Assembly (NCBI GenBank): GCA_002083635.1
Contig: MSXP01000005.1
Span: forward strand, 1 to 64,000
Reading direction: 5' to 3'
Length of the DNA: 64,000 bases
DNA from: Proteobacteria bacterium ST_bin12
Lineage (GTDB): Bacteria; Pseudomonadota; Gammaproteobacteria; Burkholderiales; Methylophilaceae
Of this stretch, positions 1 to 8,108 are shown one piece after another; within the stretch, counting starts at the first letter, position 1, and each line of letters starts with the position of its first letter. The notes beneath the pieces were generated by a model, which worked only from the letters and a program-made list of their open reading frames with translations, was not told where the DNA came from and made no database searches. A program made the position numbers and the translations under genes.

Positions 1-12
1 CAGTCGTTCATT

Positions 13-25
13 TTGTTAAAGAACA
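13..25 (-). promoter_or_regulatory. boxA-like antitermination element
   Basis: The minus strand reads TGTTCTTTAACAA, which matches the boxA element found in rRNA operon leaders and spacers, where NusB/NusE assemble an antitermination complex. It lies 25 bases downstream of the initiator tRNA on the same strand, so transcription from the tRNA promoter would run through it. It suggests that an rRNA gene lies beyond the left edge. The match is seen directly; the rRNA link is inference. Confidence 0.5.
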
Positions 26-49
26 TAATTTCTTAAACCAGAAATTGAT

Positions 50-126
50 TGGTTGCGGGAACAGGATTTGAACCTGTGACCTTCGGGTTATGAGCCCGAC
101 GAGCTGCCAGACTGCTCCATCCCGCG
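50..126 (-). tRNA. tRNA-fMet (initiator, anticodon CAT)
   Basis: The minus strand folds as a 77-nt cloverleaf that includes an encoded CCA end (plus-strand TGG at 50-52). The anticodon is CAT. Two initiator hallmarks are visible: an unpaired C1-A72 at the top of the acceptor stem, and three consecutive G-C pairs at the anticodon end of the anticodon stem (CGGG CTCATAA CCCG). The T loop is TTCAAAT. It carries formyl-methionine to the ribosomal P site. The D-arm and anticodon arm are close to identical to the Escherichia coli initiator as I know it. Confidence 0.96.
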
Positions 127-159
127 TCCGATTCAGCGGACATGCCGCCGAGAAGTGAG

Positions 160-188
160 ACTATAGCAAGACTGGACATTCGTGTCAA
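160..188 (-). promoter_or_regulatory. sigma-70 promoter for tRNA-fMet
   Basis: Read on the minus strand, a perfect -35 TTGACA (183-188) is separated by exactly 17 bases from a -10 TATAGT (160-165). A GC-richer stretch follows, and the tRNA 5' end lies about 34 bases downstream of the -10. This is a near-consensus housekeeping promoter, as expected for a stable RNA. Confidence 0.85.
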
Positions 189-335
189 ACAGTATTGAGA
201 GTTTTATTTAAAATCTACGATAAATTCTGATACCGAATATTTGATTTAGCGATGAAAATCTTGGCGCAACTGGTAGACATTAATTAAACAATTCATATTA
301 AATCAACGCCTTCCTAGTTACCACTTGCTCATTTA

Positions 336-1019
336 TTACTGACCAGTTGCACCAAATACTTTTTTTATCAAACTGCTTGCTTGCCCCACTGGATCTTTAC
401 GAATCGCTGCTTCTTCTTGCGCCATCATTAAATAAACACCATCTAATGTCTTTTGCGTCACGTATTGCTCTAAATTTGCATCTTCTTTCTTTACAAGTCC
501 GTATTTGCTGCCCATTTCAGCAAACTTATTATATTGCTGTGCGAGCTGCACTTTTTCGGTCGCACTTTTTACGATAGGTAAAAACTTTTCACCCATTGGT
601 AATGAAGTGGTCTTTTTAAAGTATTGGGTTGCTGCATCCTGAGGGCCAGTTAATATTTCCTTTGCGTCGGCTAATGTCATTTTTTTAACTGAGTCAATCA
701 ACAAGGCTTTTGCTTCAGGCACTGCGGCCTCTGCTGCGCGATTCATTTTTAGCACCAATTCATCTGCTTGTTTACCCATGCCAAACATGCGCATGGCTTT
801 TTCGGCTTTTTGCATGGTTTCTGGTAGCGGTATTTTGACTTGCTTGTTACCAAAAAAGCCATTGACCGCACCCAAATTGCTCACAGCCTTGTTAGCGCCC
901 TGTATTAAGGCAGCTTTTAGGCCGTTGCTTGTCTCCGTATTGCTTAAGTCACTCACTGCAAGCGCGTTTGCTTGCGATACAAATAATGCCAACAAGGTCG
1001 TCAAAATTATTTTTTTCAT
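336..1019 (-). CDS. DUF4197 family periplasmic protein
   Basis: This 227-residue protein has an N-terminal signal peptide (MKKIILTTLLALFVSQANA). The mature part is helical and matches the DUF4197 pattern as I recognise it: a glycine-rich segment followed by PLPETMQKAEK, then a C-terminal half with TLDGVYLMMAQEE and the ending KDPVG...LIKKVFG. The family is widespread in Proteobacteria, is predicted to be periplasmic, and has no established biochemical role. AAGG lies 7 bases before the ATG and supports this start. It stands alone, behind glgP and ahead of the tRNA, all on the minus strand. Confidence 0.8.
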   Translation of the reverse strand: MKKIILTTLLALFVSQANALAVSDLSNTETSNGLKAALIQGANKAVSNLGAVNGFFGNKQVKIPLPETMQKAEKAMRMFGMGKQADELVLKMNRAAEAAVPEAKALLIDSVKKMTLADAKEILTGPQDAATQYFKKTTSLPMGEKFLPIVKSATEKVQLAQQYNKFAEMGSKYGLVKKEDANLEQYVTQKTLDGVYLMMAQEEAAIRKDPVGQASSLIKKVFGATGQ

Positions 1020-1107
1020 CAGTCAGCCTTAATAACAAATGTTGAATAAACTTTATAATACAACGTAATAATTGTATTTGGGTTTACTATTTAACTAGGC
1101 AATCCAC

Positions 1108-3603
1108 TTAAGCTTTTGACGACTTATTGTTTAACGACTCAACTTGCCAAATATTTTTAGCATATTCACCAATTGTTCTATCGCTTGAGAACTTCGCCAT
1201 GCGTGCAACATTTAATACCGCACGACGCGACCACTCTTCTTGGTTCTGGTAAATAGCCGACACTTCATCTTGACAAGTTATGTAGCTGGCATAGTCGGCA
1301 AGCAATAAATAATTATCGTTATTCAATAGATTATCAACAATGGCCTTATAACGACTTGGCTCTTCTAACGAGAAGAATCCGTTACCAATCATATCTAACA
1401 CTTCTTTTAGTGCAGAGTTTTGATTGTAGTAATCACGCGGGTTATAGCCATTAGCTTTGGTTTCAGCTACTTGTGGTGTGGTTAATCCAAAAATAAAAAT
1501 GTTGTCATCGCCCACTTCTTCTTTAATTTCCACATTGGCGCCATCTAAAGTACCAATAGTTAACGCGCCATTAAGCGCCATTTTCATATTGCCTGTGCCG
1601 CTGGCCTCAGTACCTGCCGTGGATATTTGTTCAGACAAATCGCTACCTGGGAATAAAATTTCAGCTGCGGAAACTTCATAATTTGGATAAAACACTATTT
1701 TTAGCTTGTCGCCAACTGCTGGGTCGTTATTCACAATATTGGCTACATCGTTAATTAAACGGATAATTAATTTGGCCATCCAGTAACCGGGTGCTGCTTT
1801 GCCACCAAATATAACGGTACGTGGCGTTAGGTTTTTCTCACCATGACGAATACGGTTATAGAGTGTAATGACATGCATGACGTTTAATAACTGGCGCTTG
1901 TATTCATGGATGCGTTTAATTTGCACATCAAACAATGAATCTGGGTTTAACTTAACGCCTGTTAAGCGCTCAATTTTGTGCGCCAAGCGCAATTTATTGG
2001 CCTGTTTAACGGCGCGGAATGCTTTACGGAAATCTTTGTCATCTGCTAATGGTGTTAACTTAACTAATTGCGTTAAATCTTTTTGGAAGCCATTGCCAAT
2101 TGCTTGAGCAATCAACTTTGTTAACTCTGGATTGGCTTGATTTAACCAACGGCGCGGCGTAATGCCATTTGTTACATTGGTTAGCTTGTTCGGATAGATT
2201 TTATTAAAGTCAGCAAACAAAGTCGTTTTTAATAACTCACTATGTAAAGCGGCTACACCATTTACGGTATGGCTGCCCACTACCGCTAAATGCGCCATGC
2301 GTACACGGCGACCATGTGTCTCGTCAATAATCGATACGCGCCTAATTAAATCGGTATCGCCTGGGAACAAATGATTCACCATGGTGACAAATTGTTGATT
2401 GATTTCGTAAATAATTTCCAAATGACGTGGCAGCAAGCTACGGAACAAGTCTACAGACCAAGTTTCTAAAGCCTCTGGCATTAATGTGTGATTGGTGTAA
2501 GCAAATATCCTTGTTACCAAACTCCATGCGAAATTCCATGCCAAGCCGTGAACATCGACCAACTGATACATCATCTCAGCCACGCCGATTGCTGGGTGCG
2601 TATCGTTTAGTTGAATGGCGATTTTATTGGGTAATTCTGCCCAGTCTTTCTCAGTTTTCACTTCGCGCGTACTGGTAAAGCGGCGCAAGATATCTTGAAT
2701 AGAGGCAGACACAAAGAAATATTGCTGCTTCAAACGCAATTCGCGACCCGATGCAGAGGCATCATTTGGATACAAGACTTTTGAAATCGTCTCAGAATCT
2801 GTACGCTCTTCTACCGATTGCTCATAGTTACCATCGTTAAACTGGCGTAAATCAAAATCTCTAGTGGCTTTTGCACTCCATAATCTTAAATTATTCACCG
2901 TATCAGTATCATAACCTGGCACAGGAATATCGTATGCCATCGCCACTACATGGTGTGCGTTGCACCAATGATGCTTTAAACCATGCTCATCTTGCACCGG
3001 CACAACATGGCCATAAAACTTAATATCGTATGTAGCCTCAGGGCGCTGAAACTCCCACACATTGCCATAGCGTAGCCAGTTGTCAGGATTTTCCATTTGC
3101 TGACCATGCTCAATGGATTGCTTAAACATACCGTATTCGTAACGAATGCCATAACCTGCTGCAGGGATATCCATGGTTGCCATCGAATCCAAAAAGCAAG
3201 CAGCTAAACGGCCTAAACCACCATTGCCAAGTGCAGCGTCATTTTCCATTTCCGCCGCAGCTTCCATTGTGCGGCCTAATGCACCCAAACCATCACTCAA
3301 CTCATCTTTCATGCCCAAATTAAGTGCAGCATTGGTTAGCATACGCCCAATCAAAAATTCTAATGAAAGATAATAAACACGTTTGGGGTCTTGATCATAA
3401 TACGATTCTGATGTCCGAACCCAGCGCTCTACTACATGATCGCGCACAGTATAAGCAGCGGTGTGATACCAGTCTCTTGGCGTCGCAACCTTGTCTGTCT
3501 TAAAGCATGAAAAAATTAAGTGATTTTGAAGCGCCTGTTTTATAGGGGTAAGCTTAGGCAAAATATTGGTTTCTTTTTTTGCAGATTTGGTCGATGTTTT
3601 CAT
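1108..3603 (-). CDS. glgP: glycogen/starch/alpha-glucan phosphorylase
   Basis: This 831-residue protein has the usual length for a bacterial GT35 phosphorylase. It removes glucose-1-phosphate from the non-reducing ends of glycogen using pyridoxal phosphate. The PLP-lysine signature EASGTGNMKMALNG is present near the C-terminus, with GTLDGANVEI just after it. The N-terminal half shows NGGLGRLAACFLDS and GYGIRYEYGMF. It is cytoplasmic. No other glycogen gene is in the window. Fewer than 100 bases separate it from DUF4197, but a short AT-rich inverted repeat lies between them, so cotranscription is uncertain. No strong ribosome binding site is visible before the ATG. Confidence 0.97.
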   Translation of the reverse strand: MKTSTKSAKKETNILPKLTPIKQALQNHLIFSCFKTDKVATPRDWYHTAAYTVRDHVVERWVRTSESYYDQDPKRVYYLSLEFLIGRMLTNAALNLGMKDELSDGLGALGRTMEAAAEMENDAALGNGGLGRLAACFLDSMATMDIPAAGYGIRYEYGMFKQSIEHGQQMENPDNWLRYGNVWEFQRPEATYDIKFYGHVVPVQDEHGLKHHWCNAHHVVAMAYDIPVPGYDTDTVNNLRLWSAKATRDFDLRQFNDGNYEQSVEERTDSETISKVLYPNDASASGRELRLKQQYFFVSASIQDILRRFTSTREVKTEKDWAELPNKIAIQLNDTHPAIGVAEMMYQLVDVHGLAWNFAWSLVTRIFAYTNHTLMPEALETWSVDLFRSLLPRHLEIIYEINQQFVTMVNHLFPGDTDLIRRVSIIDETHGRRVRMAHLAVVGSHTVNGVAALHSELLKTTLFADFNKIYPNKLTNVTNGITPRRWLNQANPELTKLIAQAIGNGFQKDLTQLVKLTPLADDKDFRKAFRAVKQANKLRLAHKIERLTGVKLNPDSLFDVQIKRIHEYKRQLLNVMHVITLYNRIRHGEKNLTPRTVIFGGKAAPGYWMAKLIIRLINDVANIVNNDPAVGDKLKIVFYPNYEVSAAEILFPGSDLSEQISTAGTEASGTGNMKMALNGALTIGTLDGANVEIKEEVGDDNIFIFGLTTPQVAETKANGYNPRDYYNQNSALKEVLDMIGNGFFSLEEPSRYKAIVDNLLNNDNYLLLADYASYITCQDEVSAIYQNQEEWSRRAVLNVARMAKFSSDRTIGEYAKNIWQVESLNNKSSKA

Positions 3604-3696
3604 TTTAATAATGCTTTCTAGGGGATATTAAGCAATTGCCAATGATTTATTTTAGCAAATACTAAGCCAACATTTTGTGACAATTTGTGCACTAAC

Positions 3697-3726
3697 AAAA
3701 AAGCCTGCTAATAATTAGCAGGCTTT
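3697..3726 (-). terminator. Rho-independent terminator after htpG
   Basis: A long perfect stem (AAAGCCTGCTAAT / ATTAGCAGGCTTT) is followed on the minus strand by a T run. It lies 15 bases beyond the htpG stop codon and ends that transcript before glgP. Confidence 0.85.
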
Positions 3727-3740
3727 TATTTAAACATACA

Positions 3741-5690
3741 TTAAACCAGCAAACTATTCATTCGCTTTACAAAGCTAGCGGGGTCATTCAGTTTACCGCC
3801 CTCTGCCAACAAAGCTTGATCAAACACTAAATGTGCTAAATCACTAAAAGTGGCCTCTGCAGTTTCTGCTTCTAAGCGTTTTACTAATTTATGCGCTGGA
3901 TTAATTTCTAATACAGGCTTGCTGTCTGGCGTATTTTGGCCAGCTGCTTTTAAAATACGCGCCAAATTTGCCGATACATCATGTTCACCTGCAACCAAAC
4001 AAGCAGGCGAATCGGTTAATCGATGTGTCACACGCACCTCTTTAACAGAGTCACCTAGCGCTGTTTTAATGCGCTCAATTAAGGTTTTTGCATCTTCCTC
4101 AATTTTCGCTTTCGCTTCTTTTTCGGCTTCGTCTTCCAGTTTGCCTAAATCTAAATCACCTTTAGCAATTGATTGTAATTTCTTGCCTTCAAACTCGGTT
4201 AAGCTGCCCAGCAGCCATTCGTCCACTTTGTCGCTCATTAATAAGACTTCAATACCTTTTTTGCGGAAGATTTCTAAATGTGGGCTGTGTTGCGCGGCGG
4301 CAAAAGTATCGGCAGTAATAAAGTAAATCGCCTCTTGTTCAGGCTTCATGCGTGCAACATAATCGGCAAATGAAACGTTCTGTACATCATTATCCGCATG
4401 CGTACTGGCGAATCTTAACAAACCAGCTATTTTATCTTTATTGGCAAAGTCTTCACCTGGGCCTTCTTTTAACACGCGTCCGAATTCAGTCCAAAATTTG
4501 GCGTAATCTTCTGCTTTGTCTTTAGCTAAATCTTCTAACAAACCCAGCACTTTTTTTACCGAACCGTTTTTAATCGCATCTACATCGCGGCTATCTTGCA
4601 AAATTTCGCGCGATACGTTTAATGGCAAATCAGCTGAATCAATCACACCGCGCACAAAGCGCAAATATTGCGGCATTAATTTTTCTGCATCTTCCATAAT
4701 AAATACGCGTTTTACATATAACTTAATGCCGTGGCGGCGCTCTCTGTCGTACAAATCAAACGGCGCTTTGCCAGGGATATACAGCAGTGAAATATACTCT
4801 TGCTTGCCCTCTACGCGGCTGTGCGTATAGCCTAATGGGTTCTCATAATCATGCGAAACATGCTTGTAAAATTCATTGTATTCATCAGGTGTAATATCGT
4901 TTTTGCTACGCGCCCATAAAGCTGATGCTTTGTTAATGGTTTCTAGCTCATCAGTCGTCACCATTTCGCCTGGTAATTTTGCGCCATCGGCACCTTCCGC
5001 GCCCTCTTTCCATTCCGATTTATACATCACAATTGGCAAAGTAATATGGTCGGAATATTTGCGGACGATTGATTTCAATTGCCAATCATTCAAAAATTCA
5101 TCTTCATCTTTGCGCAGATGCAGCGTAATTTCGGTACCGCGCGATGCTTTTTCTACGGCTTCTAATGTGAAATCACCTTCACCTGCGCTGACCCATTTAA
5201 CGCCTTCTGTGCTGCCTGCACGGCGTGTTATCAATGTCACTTTATCGGCAATAATAAAAGCCGAATAAAACCCCACACCAAATTGGCCAATCAAATTGGC
5301 ATCTTTCGCCTGGTCGCCAGTTAACGCATTAAAGAACTCTTTAGTGCCCGATTTGGCAATCGTACCGATATTGGCAATCACTTCATCGCGACTCATGCCG
5401 ATGCCGTTATCCGAAATCGTAATCGTGCGTTTGGCTTTATCAAAACCAATCTGAATTTTCAATTCGCTATCATTTTCATAAAGCGCGCCGTTTGCCAATG
5501 CTTCAAAACGTAATTTATCTGCTGCATCTGACGCATTTGAAATCAATTCACGAAACACAATTTCTTTATTGCTATACAGTGAATGAATCATCAAATGCAA
5601 TAACTGCTTTACTTCCGCCTTAAATTCCATTTTCTCGCTTGCTTGCGGTTCTGCTGTGTTTTTTGCGGTTTTTTTATCTTCAGTCGCCAT
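3741..5690 (-). CDS. htpG: molecular chaperone HtpG (Hsp90)
   Basis: This 649-residue cytoplasmic Hsp90 has the full family length. The GHKL ATPase motifs are in order: NASDAADKLRFEAL, DNGIGMSRDE and GQFGVGFYSAFI. The middle domain includes RGVIDSADLPLNVSRE with the catalytic-loop arginine, and a dimerisation domain follows. It folds and remodels client proteins, usually together with DnaK. AGAGGA lies just before the ATG. The N-terminus carries about 20 extra Lys/Glu/Ala-rich residues before the core. A sigma-32 promoter sits about 50 bases upstream and a terminator follows, so the gene looks monocistronic and heat inducible. Confidence 0.98.
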   Translation of the reverse strand: MATEDKKTAKNTAEPQASEKMEFKAEVKQLLHLMIHSLYSNKEIVFRELISNASDAADKLRFEALANGALYENDSELKIQIGFDKAKRTITISDNGIGMSRDEVIANIGTIAKSGTKEFFNALTGDQAKDANLIGQFGVGFYSAFIIADKVTLITRRAGSTEGVKWVSAGEGDFTLEAVEKASRGTEITLHLRKDEDEFLNDWQLKSIVRKYSDHITLPIVMYKSEWKEGAEGADGAKLPGEMVTTDELETINKASALWARSKNDITPDEYNEFYKHVSHDYENPLGYTHSRVEGKQEYISLLYIPGKAPFDLYDRERRHGIKLYVKRVFIMEDAEKLMPQYLRFVRGVIDSADLPLNVSREILQDSRDVDAIKNGSVKKVLGLLEDLAKDKAEDYAKFWTEFGRVLKEGPGEDFANKDKIAGLLRFASTHADNDVQNVSFADYVARMKPEQEAIYFITADTFAAAQHSPHLEIFRKKGIEVLLMSDKVDEWLLGSLTEFEGKKLQSIAKGDLDLGKLEDEAEKEAKAKIEEDAKTLIERIKTALGDSVKEVRVTHRLTDSPACLVAGEHDVSANLARILKAAGQNTPDSKPVLEINPAHKLVKRLEAETAEATFSDLAHLVFDQALLAEGGKLNDPASFVKRMNSLLV

Positions 5691-5737
5691 ATTTTTCCTC
5701 TAATTTAATGTGTTAACTATTGCTATAAACATCATAT

Positions 5738-5765
5738 ATATTGGGCTTGGCTGGCGTATTTCAAG
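5738..5765 (-). promoter_or_regulatory. sigma-32 heat-shock promoter of htpG
   Basis: The minus strand reads CTTGAAA (5759-5765), then a 13-base spacer, then CCCAATAT (5738-5745). The sigma-32 consensus is CTTGAAA-N13-15-CCCCATNT, so the -35 is perfect and the -10 has one mismatch. It is placed about 50 bases upstream of the htpG start, a classic member of the heat-shock regulon. Confidence 0.88.
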
Positions 5766-5812
5766 CGGATTAATATGGTTTTTTTAAGCGAAAATAAGTG
5801 TTAAGTCTAGAT

Positions 5813-5841
5813 TTGTCATCTGCATGGCAAGCAAATATGCT
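5813..5841 (+). promoter_or_regulatory. putative ppx promoter close to the start codon
   Basis: TTGTCA (5813-5818), a 17-base spacer and TATGCT (5836-5841) form a plausible sigma-70 promoter. Transcription would begin about 5 bases before the ppx ATG at 5853. No Shine-Dalgarno sequence is visible ahead of that ATG, so a leaderless message is possible. TTGTCAT also resembles a single Pho-box half site, but the next unit is poor. Confidence 0.45.
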
Positions 5842-5852
5842 ATAAAAGCATT

Positions 5853-7397
5853 ATGCAAAACGATAATATTATTTCTAGCGAAACCCTGCTAGCCGCCGTA
5901 GATTTGGGTTCTAACAGCTTTAGGCTTGAAATTGGCCGCTACGAAAAAGGCCAAATTCAGCGTGTTGATTATTTAAAAGAAACCGTGCGTCAAGGCGGCG
6001 ATTTAGATGAAGAGCGCAACCTAAAACCTGAAGCCATAGAGCGTGGCCTTAAATGTTTAGCACGTTTTGGCGAGACTTTAAAAGGATTTCCTAGTCATCA
6101 TGTGCGTGCAGTCGCCACTCAAACATTGCGCGAGGCTAAAAATCGAGATGAATTTTTAAAGCTGGCGAAAAAAGCGCTGGGCTTTGATGTAGAAGTGATA
6201 TCAGGCGTAGAAGAAGCGCGATTGATTTATCAGGGTGTAAGCCGTTTATTGCCGCAGTCAGATGAAAGACGTTTAGTCATTGACATTGGCGGGCGCTCGA
6301 CAGAATTTATTTTAGGGCAGCATTTAAATGCGCAAACCACCGACTCTACGCGCGTTGGTTCTGTTGCTTGGTCGCTTAAATATTTTGCAGACGGTCAATT
6401 AACCGAGCGCAATTTGCAACGCGCTGAAATCGCTGCCGAATCATTTTTAGACGCTGTAGCGCCTATCTATCAACGTAGTCAGTGGGATGTGGCTTACGGT
6501 GCATCGGGCACGGTTGGCGCGGTGGCCGAAATTTTAGGCTATGCGGGTTTTGATGCCAATAAAATTACCCGAGAAGGTTTAGCATGGCTACGCGGTCAGC
6601 TGATTAAAGCCAAAACTGCTGATAGGCTGGATTTAATTGGTCTAAAAGAAGATCGAAAATCAGTGATTGGTGGCGGCCTAAGTATTTTAATTGGCATATT
6701 CGACTTGCTTAAGCTAGATACATTGATTGTTGCAAAAGGTGCACTGCGCCACGGCGTATTGTATGACTTGATGGATGACGAGTCTGATGCGCCTGAGGAT
6801 TTATGTGATGCTTCCATTTCGCGTTTAACGACGCGTTTTGGTGTCAATAAAAAGCATGCGCACAATGTAGAAAAGGTAGCGCTTGGTTTTTATGACGCGC
6901 TGCGCCCATCATTACAGTTTTCTGACAGTCACTCAGTAGAATTAAATCGTTACGAATTGAGTAAATCAAGACAAATACTAGGCTGGGCTGCGTTGTGTCA
7001 CGAGGTTGGCGCATCTATTTCGCATAGCGAATTGCACAAACACGGCGCCTACATTTTAGATAACACTGAATTGATGGGGTTTTCACAAAGCGAGCTACAC
7101 AGCTTAAGCTTGTTGGTTTTAGGGCATTGCGGAAAACTTAAAAAACTAGAAGTAGATTTTGATGATGACCGTTTTATCATCAAATTATTGGCGTTAAGAT
7201 TAGCGGTTATTTTCTGCCACTCGCGCAATATGCCCGTATTAAAAAATATTAAATTGGAACGTGCCGATAATATTTTTATGCTGAGCTTGCCTAGTGCTTG
7301 GCAACAAAGTTTCCCACAAACCTGTTATTTGCTAGAAGAAGAGATTTTAGCGTGGCAAAAAACTAACTGGAGCTTGGTTGTTTCTACACCCAATTAA
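5853..7397 (+). CDS. ppx: exopolyphosphatase (Ppx/GppA family)
   Basis: This 514-residue ASKHA-fold phosphatase removes terminal phosphate from inorganic polyphosphate or from pppGpp. The N-terminal phosphate loop is AAVDLGSNSFRL; the second is LVIDIGGRSTEFI, with Arg where DIGGGSTE is usual. The YGASGTVGAVAEI and KGALRHGVLYDL segments follow, and the C-terminal third is an HD-like helical domain (LGWAALCHEVGASISHSELHKHG). The length suits the long Ppx form. It lies upstream of a histone-like gene and convergent with sixA-ppk, forming a polyphosphate neighbourhood. Ppx versus GppA specificity cannot be settled from sequence alone. Confidence 0.92.
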   Translation: MQNDNIISSETLLAAVDLGSNSFRLEIGRYEKGQIQRVDYLKETVRQGGDLDEERNLKPEAIERGLKCLARFGETLKGFPSHHVRAVATQTLREAKNRDEFLKLAKKALGFDVEVISGVEEARLIYQGVSRLLPQSDERRLVIDIGGRSTEFILGQHLNAQTTDSTRVGSVAWSLKYFADGQLTERNLQRAEIAAESFLDAVAPIYQRSQWDVAYGASGTVGAVAEILGYAGFDANKITREGLAWLRGQLIKAKTADRLDLIGLKEDRKSVIGGGLSILIGIFDLLKLDTLIVAKGALRHGVLYDLMDDESDAPEDLCDASISRLTTRFGVNKKHAHNVEKVALGFYDALRPSLQFSDSHSVELNRYELSKSRQILGWAALCHEVGASISHSELHKHGAYILDNTELMGFSQSELHSLSLLVLGHCGKLKKLEVDFDDDRFIIKLLALRLAVIFCHSRNMPVLKNIKLERADNIFMLSLPSAWQQSFPQTCYLLEEEILAWQKTNWSLVVSTPN

Positions 7398-7422
7398 GTC
7401 ATTTTTATGACTTAATTGGGTG
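7387..7422 (+). terminator. 16-bp perfect hairpin spanning the ppx stop codon
   Basis: CACCCAATTAAGTCAT (7387-7402), loop TTTT, then its exact complement (7407-7422). The stem contains the ppx stop codon TAA at 7395-7397. No T run follows, so it is either an atypical terminator or an mRNA-stabilising 3' hairpin. Confidence 0.55.
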
Positions 7423-7454
7423 GCTTAAATAACTGATTTATTGGTTTAAAATAT

Positions 7455-7522
7455 TTGACAAGCAAATTAAACGGTATAAACTGTTTACACTGTTTTTAAA
7501 TTGAATCATTGCTACCGTTTAA
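7455..7522 (+). promoter_or_regulatory. promoter with 10-bp inverted repeat upstream of H1-like gene
   Basis: A perfect -35 TTGACA lies at 7455-7460, and a weak -10 TAAACT follows after 16 bases. A perfect inverted repeat, TTAAACGGTA (7467-7476) and TACCGTTTAA (7513-7522), is centred about 46 bases apart. The first arm lies in the promoter spacer and the second in the presumed leader. This is the layout of a paired operator, or of a long-range leader stem. The repressor is unknown. Confidence 0.45.
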
Positions 7523-7559
7523 AAACAATCTTACTGCACATTAAACGAGGAGTTTATTT

Positions 7560-8054
7560 ATGTCTAAAATATCACCTATTCAAGCGCAGGCGCTTGGTTT
7601 AAAGCCCACAGGTTTAAAAACGCCAGCACCAAAAACTGCTGCTGCAAAACCAGCGACTAAAACGCCTGTAAAAGCTGCCGCTGTCATTAAGCCAGCTAGT
7701 GCAAAACCTGCAGCTAAAGCAACAATAGCTAAATCAGCTGTCGCAAAACCTGCGCCAACTGCAAGTAAAAATATAGTGAAAAAAGCTGTTAAAAAAGACA
7801 GTAAACTAGATGACAAAAAACCTAAATCTGACAAAGTAAAAATGGAGCGTGATAGTTTCACCATGCCCAAAGATGAATACGCGCAAATCGCTTTGCTAAA
7901 AGGTCGCTTAACTTCAATGGGTCAGCCTGCTAAAAAAAGTGAGCTGCTGCGCGCTGGCATTAAATTGTTAGCCGCCATGAGCGACAATGCATTAAAAACA
8001 ACTTTAGCTAAGATTCCTGTGATTAAAACTGGTCGGCCAAACAAAAAAGACTAG
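7560..8054 (+). CDS. Lys/Ala-rich histone-H1-like protein
   Basis: This 164-residue basic protein has a long N-terminal low-complexity tail (about residues 15-90) built from Ala, Lys, Pro and Thr in KPA/KTPA-type units. It resembles the tails of bacterial H1-like proteins such as AlgP and PhaF. A compact C-terminal part follows (MERDSFTMPKDEY..., then KKSELLRAGIKLLAAM) that looks like a small strand-helix-helix DNA-binding fold; a ribbon-helix-helix is possible. GAGGAG sits 7 bases before the ATG. It is flanked by ppx and by sixA/ppk, so it may link polyphosphate or another granule to the nucleoid. The composition is seen; the role is inference. Confidence 0.7.
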   Translation: MSKISPIQAQALGLKPTGLKTPAPKTAAAKPATKTPVKAAAVIKPASAKPAAKATIAKSAVAKPAPTASKNIVKKAVKKDSKLDDKKPKSDKVKMERDSFTMPKDEYAQIALLKGRLTSMGQPAKKSELLRAGIKLLAAMSDNALKTTLAKIPVIKTGRPNKKD

Positions 8055-8059
8055 CAATA

Positions 8060-8094
8060 ATTATTCAGGTTAAAAGTATTTAAACCTGAATAAT
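8060..8094. terminator. bidirectional stem-loop between convergent genes
   Basis: Perfect 12-bp arms ATTATTCAGGTT (8060-8071) and AACCTGAATAAT (8083-8094) lie between the stop codons of the H1-like gene (plus) and sixA (minus). The position suits a shared terminator for both strands, although no strong T run follows on either side. Confidence 0.6.
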
Positions 8095-8108
8095 CAACAA
8101 CAATCTAG

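Noticed and set aside
3850..4326. 158-codon plus-strand frame inside htpG
   Set aside because: Antisense shadow of a well conserved gene; Ser-rich composition and no ribosome binding site.
7580..7870. Long minus-strand frame opposite the Lys/Ala-rich protein
   Set aside because: A by-product of the repeated Ala/Lys codons of the real gene, giving an Ala/Val/Gly-rich shadow without a start signal.
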